A DNA stretch of 19,244 nt from positions 1 through 19,244 of the forward strand of contig NSHZ01000025.1 in assembly GCA_002737595.1 (NCBI GenBank). Reading direction: 5' to 3'. The notes under the pieces are model-generated. The model was not told the origin of the DNA, made no database searches, and saw nothing but the letters and a program-made list of their open reading frames with translations. The stretch comes from Actinomycetota bacterium (GTDB lineage: Bacteria > Actinomycetota > Actinomycetes > Nanopelagicales > Nanopelagicaceae). Made by a program: the position numbers and the translations under genes. Shown here piece after piece: positions 13,636-19,244 of this stretch; within the stretch, counting starts at the first letter, position 1; each line of letters opens with the position of its first letter.

Positions 13636-16215
13636 ATGTCAGCCACCGAGCTCCCTACCCACTTTCTTCCAAGTGAGAGCGAACCTGCGCTCTACGCCAA
13701 GTGGCTAGAGAACGGCTACTTCACGGCCAACGCATCTTCGAGCAAGTTGCCTTACACAATCGTGATCCCACCTCCGAATGTCACCGGCTCGTTACACATT
13801 GGCCATGCCCTTGATCATACGCTCCAAGACATTCTGATTCGCCGTAAGCGGATGCAAGGATTTGAGGCGCTCTGGCTTCCCGGCATGGACCATGCAGGTA
13901 TTGCTACGCAGAACGTGGTCGAGAAGCAACTGGCAGCGGAGGGGCTCTCACGTCATGACCTCGGCCGTGAAGCATTTGTCGAAAAAGTATGGAAGTGGAA
14001 AGCCGAGTCTGGTGGCGCAATCCTCGACCAGATGAAACGCCTCGGAGATAGTGTCGACTGGTCCCGTGAAGCATTCACCATGGATGCCGGGCTTTCACAA
14101 GCTGTACTCACCATCTTTAAACGTCTTTACGATGCTGGTCTCATATATCGCGCCGAGCGCATCATTAATTGGTGCCCTCGTTGCCTCACTGCATTGAGTG
14201 ATATCGAAGTTGATCATCACGATGATGAAGGTGAGTTTGTTTCGATTCAATATGGTGAAGGCGATGCGGTTATTACGGTAGCGACTACTCGCCCAGAGAC
14301 GATGCTTGGTGATGGTGCGGTTGCCGTGCACCCAGAGGATCCTCGCTATCAACACATGATCGGAACAGAAGTCCTGCTTCCGCTGGTAAACCGCATGATT
14401 CCCATTATTGCCGATGAATTAGTTGAGCAAGATTTTGGAACTGGTGCCGTCAAAGTAACAGCTGCCCATGATCCCAATGACTTTGAAATGGCCATCCGTC
14501 ATAACGTCCCATTCGTAGTCATTATGAACGAGCACGGAATCATGGACGGCACTGGCACCGAGTTCGATGGTATGGATCGCTTTGATGCTCGAGTAGCAGT
14601 TGTTGCAAAGCTCAAGGAAATGGGCCGCGTTGTCGCGGAGAAGCGACCTTACATTCACGCGGTTGGTCACTGCCAACGTTGTGACACTGTTGTAGAGCCT
14701 CGTCTTTCAAAGCAATGGTTCGTGAAAGTGGCCCCACTGGCCAAAATGGCTGGCGATGCGGTCCGAACAGGACAAGTGCGTATAGAGCCGGCCGAACTTG
14801 CGCCACGTTACTTTGAATGGGTCGACAACATGCATGACTGGTGTATCTCACGCCAACTCTGGTGGGGCCATCGCATTCCAGTGTGGTATGGACCTGATGA
14901 AGAAGTGATGGTGCTCGGCCCGGGGGAGAGTGCTCCCGAAGGCTGGGTGCAAGACGAAGATGTACTCGATACCTGGTTCTCTAGCGCGCTCTGGCCTTTC
15001 TCAACTCTCGGTTGGCCCGAGAAAACTGCTGATGTCGCAAAGTTCTATCCGACCAGCGTCTTGGTCACTGGCTACGACATTCTCTTTTTCTGGGTTGCTC
15101 GCATGATGATCATGGGGCTCTTCGCGATGGACGGTGTGCAGCCATTCGACGTGATTGCGCTTCATGGTCTCGTGCGCGATAAACACGGTAAGAAAATGAG
15201 TAAGAGCCGTGGCAACACGATCGATCCGATCGAATTTATGGATAAGTACGGGAGTGATGCTCTTCGATTCAGTCTTGCGCGTGGGGCAAACCCTGGAGCC
15301 GACATGGCTCTTGCCGAAGAGTGGATCGCTGGTTCTCGAAACTTCACCACCAAGCTCTGGAATGCCACCCGCTTTGCCATGATGAATGGCGCCACCGTAG
15401 ATGGCCCGCTCCCTTCGGAGTTGCAAACGCCCGAGCAGTGGATCCTTACTCGCCTCTCGGAAGTCATCGCGCAGAGCGATGTGTATCTCGAGAAGTTTGA
15501 GTTCGCTAAAGCATGCGATCTGATCTATCACTTCGCCTGGGATGACTTCTGTGATTGGTATTTGGAGATGACCAAGCACTCGTTAGCGACTGCTACAGAG
15601 ATAGAAGCAGCCAAGGTACGTCGAGTTGTCGGACACGTCATCGATCAGTTGCTGCGCCTGCTCCACCCAGTAATTCCGTTCATTACCGAAGAACTATGGG
15701 TCGGACTTACTGGTGGTGAGTCACTTGTTGTTGCCGAATGGCCGGTAGTGGGAACTTCGTATGCGAATTCACTTGCCCCCATCGCTCACTTGCAAGAATT
15801 TGTGGGCGAGATCAGGCGCTTCCGCAGCGACCAAGGGCTGCAACCTGCCCGGCGCATTCCCGCGAAGATTTCTGATCTTGGCGAATTAACCCACCTTGAA
15901 GGTGAGATCCGTTCACTCACCAGGCTCACCCCTCCGGAGGAAGGATTTGCATCGAGTGCCGACCTCCAAGTGGGTACCACTCGAGTAGATATCGATCTTT
16001 CGGGAACTATCGACGTGGCTGCCGAGCGAACTCGTTTGGAAAAGGACTTAGCCGCTGTGGTGAAAGAGATAGAAGATTCATCAGCTCGCTTAGGGAACAG
16101 TGATTTTGTGGGTAGAGCCCCGGCGGCAGTAGTGGAGAAGATCCAAAAACGTTTGGTTGATGCCACGGCTGATCGCGACCGTATCCAAGATCAACTCTCA
16201 CGGCTTGGAAAGTAA
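13636..16215 (+). CDS. valS: Valyl-tRNA synthetase
   Basis: Class I aminoacyl-tRNA synthetase that charges tRNA-Val and hydrolyses mischarged Thr-tRNA in its editing domain. The protein has 859 aa, the normal bacterial size. The HIGH motif is at residues 54-57 after PPPNVTGSL, and the CP1 editing domain has VATTRPETMLGDGAVAVHP. Further marks are WCISRQLWWGHRIP, KMSKS at 520-524, an anticodon-binding domain and a C-terminal coiled-coil rich in charged residues (from about 790). The ATG at 13636 is 20 bp after clpX and has no ribosome binding site; a TAGACT hexamer 7 nt upstream suggests a leaderless mRNA. The gene ends 1 bp before folC, a pairing common in bacteria. Confidence 0.98.
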   Translation: MSATELPTHFLPSESEPALYAKWLENGYFTANASSSKLPYTIVIPPPNVTGSLHIGHALDHTLQDILIRRKRMQGFEALWLPGMDHAGIATQNVVEKQLAAEGLSRHDLGREAFVEKVWKWKAESGGAILDQMKRLGDSVDWSREAFTMDAGLSQAVLTIFKRLYDAGLIYRAERIINWCPRCLTALSDIEVDHHDDEGEFVSIQYGEGDAVITVATTRPETMLGDGAVAVHPEDPRYQHMIGTEVLLPLVNRMIPIIADELVEQDFGTGAVKVTAAHDPNDFEMAIRHNVPFVVIMNEHGIMDGTGTEFDGMDRFDARVAVVAKLKEMGRVVAEKRPYIHAVGHCQRCDTVVEPRLSKQWFVKVAPLAKMAGDAVRTGQVRIEPAELAPRYFEWVDNMHDWCISRQLWWGHRIPVWYGPDEEVMVLGPGESAPEGWVQDEDVLDTWFSSALWPFSTLGWPEKTADVAKFYPTSVLVTGYDILFFWVARMMIMGLFAMDGVQPFDVIALHGLVRDKHGKKMSKSRGNTIDPIEFMDKYGSDALRFSLARGANPGADMALAEEWIAGSRNFTTKLWNATRFAMMNGATVDGPLPSELQTPEQWILTRLSEVIAQSDVYLEKFEFAKACDLIYHFAWDDFCDWYLEMTKHSLATATEIEAAKVRRVVGHVIDQLLRLLHPVIPFITEELWVGLTGGESLVVAEWPVVGTSYANSLAPIAHLQEFVGEIRRFRSDQGLQPARRIPAKISDLGELTHLEGEIRSLTRLTPPEEGFASSADLQVGTTRVDIDLSGTIDVAAERTRLEKDLAAVVKEIEDSSARLGNSDFVGRAPAAVVEKIQKRLVDATADRDRIQDQLSRLGK

Positions 16216-16216
16216 C

Positions 16217-17539
16217 ATGACGCTCGAAAGTTTTGCCGAAGTAGAAGCGGCGCTCAACGCGCGTTGGCCGGAAAACATCATTGAACCAAGCCTTGAGCGC
16301 ATCGCAGATCTGATGGATCACTTAGGCTCTCCACAAGAGTCTTATCCCGTCATCCATCTTGCCGGCACTAATGGAAAAACTTCCACAGCACGAATGATCG
16401 ATTCATTGCTGATGGCTTTTGGAATGAGAACGGGTCGGTACACAAGCCCACATCTAGAATCCATTCATGAGCGCATCACTTTCGCAGGTGAGAATATTTC
16501 TGAAGATCGTTTTGTTGATACATACAACGATTTGGTGCTCTACCTAGATCTCATTGATTCACGCCATAAAGATCCGCTCTCTTACTTCGAAGTACTTACA
16601 GCAATGGGGTACGTAGCGTTTGCTGATGCACCGGTCGACGCAGCTATCGTGGAATGCGGATTAGGTGGCGAGTGGGACGCCACTAACGTGGTTAATGCGC
16701 CCGTTAGCGTCATTACGCCGATCGGAATCGACCATGTTGCCTACCTTGGTAATTCGCTCGTCGGTATTGCTGCCACCAAGGCAAAGATTATCAAGCCAGG
16801 TTCAGCGGTGGTGTTAGCAGCGCAGCCACTGGAAGTAGCTGCGGAACTCATGCGCCGAGCTGCCGAAGTTGAGGCATTGCCACTTCGCGCTGGGGTGGAA
16901 TTTGGTCTCATGGAGCGCAACATCGCAGTGGGCGGACAATTCCTGGCCATCGAAGGTTTGGGTGGTCGGTATACCGACATCTTCCTTCCACTTCATGGTG
17001 CTCATCAGGCCGAGAATGCGGCGCTTGCCCTCGCTGCTGTCGAGGCGATGATGGGTAATGGGCGCGAGTTGCTCGATGTTGAAGCAGTGCGTGACGGCTT
17101 TGCGATGGCTTCTTCTCCTGGGCGGCTAGAGATTGTGCGCCGCTCTCCTTCGGTCTTACTCGACGTTGCCCATAACCCTCATGGCGCTACTGCGCTGGCG
17201 CTGGCTCTTGAATCTGCGTTCACTTTTGATCGAGTTGTTGGTGTCGTGGGAATTTTTGCCGATAAAGATGCCCGCACCTTCCTTGAAATTCTCGAACCTG
17301 TACTCAACGAAATCATCGTGACTCAAAGCAACTCAGCGCGCGCACTTCCGGAAGCAGAACTCTTTGAAATTGCCGTAGATATTTTTGGAAGCGATCGAGT
17401 ACATCGCTCGGGTGGCAATCTTGCCGATGCGATCACGCACGGATTAGAACTTGCAGAGGAGCCCGGTAGCGCGCTCCTCATCACCGGATCCGTAGCTACA
17501 GTCGGACAGGCTCGCACACTTCTTGGTCGGCGCTCATGA
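16217..17539 (+). CDS. folC: Bifunctional folylpolyglutamate synthase / dihydrofolate synthase
   Basis: Mur-ligase-family enzyme that adds glutamate to dihydropteroate and to folates, which retains folate in the cell. The protein has 440 aa. The ATP-binding P-loop AGTNGKTST is at residues 49-57, followed by GRYTSPHL and ITFAGENI. The central Mur-ligase region shows VECGLGGEWDATN and GIDHVAYLG, and the C-terminal domain LLDVAHNPHG. The ATG at 16217 lies 1 bp after the valS stop, with GGAAAG upstream (inside the end of valS). It overlaps the next gene by ATGA. Expression probably depends on the valS promoter. Confidence 0.95.
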   Translation: MTLESFAEVEAALNARWPENIIEPSLERIADLMDHLGSPQESYPVIHLAGTNGKTSTARMIDSLLMAFGMRTGRYTSPHLESIHERITFAGENISEDRFVDTYNDLVLYLDLIDSRHKDPLSYFEVLTAMGYVAFADAPVDAAIVECGLGGEWDATNVVNAPVSVITPIGIDHVAYLGNSLVGIAATKAKIIKPGSAVVLAAQPLEVAAELMRRAAEVEALPLRAGVEFGLMERNIAVGGQFLAIEGLGGRYTDIFLPLHGAHQAENAALALAAVEAMMGNGRELLDVEAVRDGFAMASSPGRLEIVRRSPSVLLDVAHNPHGATALALALESAFTFDRVVGVVGIFADKDARTFLEILEPVLNEIIVTQSNSARALPEAELFEIAVDIFGSDRVHRSGGNLADAITHGLELAEEPGSALLITGSVATVGQARTLLGRRS

Positions 17540-17871
17540 GAGCAATGGGTTCGAGTGTCTTGATCATGGAAGCATTCGTCATCGGCTTTGCAATGCTCGT
17601 CGCGAAAGATCTCAACTCTCATGAAGGATTTCCAGCCACTTTGGTGGGAGTGATCGTCATGATCGGATTGATCTTGGCCACCGGAATGCTACGCAAACCC
17701 GCTGGACTCGTCTTGGGGTCGGTGATGCAACTCGGAGCTATTTCTCTCGGGTTTGCAGTGACCGCCATGTACTTTCTGGGCGTGATCTTTGCCGCTCTCT
17801 GGGCCACCGCGATCTTGGTAGGTAAGCGGGTTGAGGCGCGCGAGGCCGAGCTTCGCGGGGAAAGCCTCTAG
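17536..17871 (+). CDS. DUF4233 family small membrane protein
   Basis: Protein of 111 aa made almost wholly of hydrophobic segments, four of which look membrane-spanning (about residues 5-23, 35-51, 58-74 and 78-96), with a charged C-terminal tail ([14 protein letters not shown]) probably cytoplasmic. Size, topology and its place between folC and ndk match the actinobacterial DUF4233 family; its function is unknown to me. It starts within the folC stop codon (ATGA), so it is translationally coupled. Its own TAG stop codon forms the first three bases of the hexamer preceding ndk. Confidence 0.85.
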   Translation: MRAMGSSVLIMEAFVIGFAMLVAKDLNSHEGFPATLVGVIVMIGLILATGMLRKPAGLVLGSVMQLGAISLGFAVTAMYFLGVIFAALWATAILVGKRVEAREAELRGESL

Positions 17872-17874
17872 ACT
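17869..17874 (+). promoter_or_regulatory. Leaderless-type -10 element of ndk overlapping the DUF4233 stop codon
   Basis: TAGACT ends 7 nt before the ndk ATG at 17882, the same spacing as at valS, and no Shine-Dalgarno is present. Bases 17869-17871 are also the stop codon of the upstream gene. Confidence 0.5.
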
Positions 17875-17881
17875 TTCAGCC

Positions 17882-18310
17882 ATGAGTCATTCAGAAACTT
17901 CCGAACGTACCCTCGTCTTGGTGAAGCCCGATGGGGTGGCCCGTGGACTTGTGGGCGTCATCGTGGGTCGCATTGAGGCCAAGGGCTATCGGATCGCCGA
18001 CCTCAAGATGATGCACGCCGATCGCGCTTTGCTGATACGCCACTATGGGGAGCACGAAGGAAAGCCGTTCTTTGAGCCGTTGGTGGAGTTCATGTCTTCC
18101 GGCCCTCTCGTGGCGATCATCGTTGAAGGCAATCGAGTCATCGAGGGATTTCGATCCTTGGCCGGCGCAACTGACCCCACGGTGGCTGCTCCAGGCACGA
18201 TCCGCGGTGATTTGGCCCGAGATCAAGGGAGAAAGGTTCAGGAGAACCTGGTTCACGGCTCGGACTCACCTGAGAGCGCCGCTCGGGAGATCGCCCTCTT
18301 CTTCGCCTGA
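17882..18310 (+). CDS. ndk: Nucleoside diphosphate kinase
   Basis: Transfers the gamma phosphate of ATP to NDPs through a phosphohistidine, balancing nucleotide pools in the cytoplasm. The protein has 142 aa, normal size. It has the N-terminal [16 protein letters not shown], the dimer-core region [35 protein letters not shown], and the active-site segment NLVHGSDS with the catalytic His. The ATG at 17882 is preferred over upstream in-frame starts, which would lie inside the DUF4233 gene and precede the conserved domain by a long stretch. The gene probably has its own promoter (TAGACT at 17869-17874) besides read-through from valS-folC. Confidence 0.97.
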   Translation: MSHSETSERTLVLVKPDGVARGLVGVIVGRIEAKGYRIADLKMMHADRALLIRHYGEHEGKPFFEPLVEFMSSGPLVAIIVEGNRVIEGFRSLAGATDPTVAAPGTIRGDLARDQGRKVQENLVHGSDSPESAAREIALFFA

Positions 18311-18313
18311 TAA

Positions 18314-18348
18314 CCCCAGCAGAATCGCCTTTCTGGGCTGATCAGGGG
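18314..18348 (+). terminator. Weak hairpin after ndk
   Basis: CAGCAGAA followed by TTCTGGGCTG can pair with a 2-nt bulge, inside CCCC...GGGG. No T-run follows, so termination here is uncertain. It is the only structure seen between the ndk stop and the mreB promoter region. Confidence 0.25.
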
Positions 18349-18366
18349 ATGTTCGGATAAAGCAGA

Positions 18367-18372
18367 TACGAT
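18367..18372 (+). promoter_or_regulatory. Candidate -10 element of mreB
   Basis: TACGAT lies 37 nt before the mreB ATG, leaving a short leader that carries AAGAGG 7 nt before the start codon. The same hexamer precedes tRNA-Gly. No clear -35 is visible. Confidence 0.35.
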
Positions 18373-18409
18373 AGGTGTACTCCATCTAGTTTTGTGAAGA
18401 GGCTTCAGG

Positions 18410-19244
18410 ATGTCATCTAGTTCCTTTATGGGTCGCGATATGGCCGTTGACCTCGGTACTGCAAACACGCTCGTGTATGTACGCGGTAGAGGCATCGTCT
18501 TGAACGAGCCCAGCGTCGTGGCTATTAATCAGAACACCGGCGGCATCCTTGCGGTTGGCCTCGAGGCTAAACGCATGATTGGTCGCACACCAGGAAACAT
18601 CGTTGCGATCCGTCCACTCAAAGATGGTGTCATTGCAGATTTCGATACGACGGAGCGCATGCTTCGTTACTTCATTCAAAAAGTTCATAAGCGCCGCCAT
18701 TTGGCAAAGCCTCGTTTGGTCGTGTGTGTTCCGTCAGGAATCACTGGCGTCGAACAACGCGCTGTGAAAGATGCCGGATACGCCGCGGGTGCTCGCAAGG
18801 TTTACATAATCGAAGAGCCGATGGCTGCTGCGATTGGTGCTGGGCTTCCCATTCACGAACCTACCGGAAACATGGTGGTAGACATTGGCGGTGGTACCAC
18901 CGAAGTTGCGGTCATTTCACTCGGCGGAATTGTTACTGCACAGAGCATTCGTGTCGGTGGCGACGAGATGGATCAAGCGATCATCACTTGGGTCAAGAAG
19001 GAGTACTCACTTCTCCTTGGCGAAAGAACAGCCGAAGAAATCAAAATGGCGATTGGTTCAGCATTTCAAATTCCAGGTGAGCCAGATGCCGAAATTCGTG
19101 GTCGCGATTTAGTCAGTGGATTGCCTAAAACTATTGTCGTTTCGGCTGAAGAGATCCGTCGGGCGATCGACGAGCCGGTGAATGCCATTATCGACGCCGT
19201 CAAATCAACGCTCGATAAGTGTCCACCAGAGCTCTCTGGCGACA
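18410..19244 (+). CDS. mreB: Rod shape-determining protein MreB (3' end outside the window)
   Basis: Bacterial actin homologue that forms membrane-associated filaments and directs lateral cell-wall synthesis. The window holds about 278 of the roughly 340 residues expected, with no stop before the edge. The sequence begins [20 protein letters not shown] and shows the actin-fold nucleotide-binding motifs: phosphate 1 (DLGTANT), connecting and phosphate 2 ([15 protein letters not shown]), and [12 protein letters not shown]. The KMAIGSAF region and the start of the last subdomain follow. The ATG at 18410 has AAGAGG 7 nt upstream. Its location after ndk is a common actinobacterial arrangement, and mreC/mreD would be expected next. 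Presence of MreB suggests a rod-shaped cell. Confidence 0.97.
   Translation, partial: MSSSSFMGRDMAVDLGTANTLVYVRGRGIVLNEPSVVAINQNTGGILAVGLEAKRMIGRTPGNIVAIRPLKDGVIADFDTTERMLRYFIQKVHKRRHLAKPRLVVCVPSGITGVEQRAVKDAGYAAGARKVYIIEEPMAAAIGAGLPIHEPTGNMVVDIGGGTTEVAVISLGGIVTAQSIRVGGDEMDQAIITWVKKEYSLLLGERTAEEIKMAIGSAFQIPGEPDAEIRGRDLVSGLPKTIVVSAEEIRRAIDEPVNAIIDAVKSTLDKCPPELSGD

Noticed and set aside
15001..15579. Long minus-strand open frame opposite valS
   Set aside because: It lies opposite the KMSKS region of valS; composition is that of an antisense shadow.

Overview
This window is from a bacterial chromosome and most probably from the Actinomycetota. The evidence is the gene order tig - clpP1 - clpP2 - clpX - valS - folC - DUF4233 - ndk - mreB, two different ClpP paralogues in tandem, a RamB-like (ScfR family) regulator divergent from isocitrate lyase, and a Septum_form-domain lipoprotein-like protein. 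The moderate base composition (near half G+C by eye), short intergenic gaps and ATGA junctions would fit a streamlined freshwater actinobacterium of the acI/Nanopelagicales type, but that placement is inference.

Layout. Positions 1-168 hold only an unidentified open tail. It is followed by a strong symmetrical hairpin (170-213) that can end transcription from both sides. A 12-helix-type amino acid permease (222-1799, minus) is divergent from a three-gene plus-strand operon (1944-5702). That operon encodes a glycerol-kinase-like FGGY kinase, a GlpA-like FAD dehydrogenase with a BFD-type [2Fe-2S] tail, and a second, FAD/NAD-type oxidoreductase. The kinase and dehydrogenase overlap by 8 bp and the two flavoproteins by 4 bp, so coupled expression is likely. 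The operon's last gene overlaps tail-to-tail (46 bp) with a RamB-like regulator (minus). The regulator is divergent from aceA, isocitrate lyase (7259-8533), and the pair is probably an acetate/glyoxylate control unit. A small secreted or membrane-anchored Septum_form protein (minus) and two divergent tRNA genes, Gly-UCC (minus) and Pro-UGG (plus), separate this catabolic half from the housekeeping half.

Housekeeping half. Trigger factor, ClpP1, ClpP2 and ClpX form a protein-folding and proteolysis block. Candidate ClgR operators lie upstream of clpP1 and again between clpP2 and clpX; the second lies at the end of a threefold 15-bp tandem repeat. ValS, FolC, a DUF4233 membrane protein and Ndk follow almost without gaps, and the window ends inside mreB. 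valS, ndk and the FGGY kinase each have a TANNNT -10-like hexamer 6-7 nt before the ATG and no well-placed Shine-Dalgarno, the pattern of leaderless transcripts.

No stretch longer than 300 bases lacks a gene; the largest gaps are 1-221 and 12161-12340. I see no insertion sequence, prophage, CRISPR array or obviously foreign island. The most unusual material is the FGGY kinase/flavoprotein operon, whose predicted substrate pocket departs from glycerol kinase, the non-canonical start needed for the RamB-like gene, and the regulatory DNA around clpP1P2-clpX.
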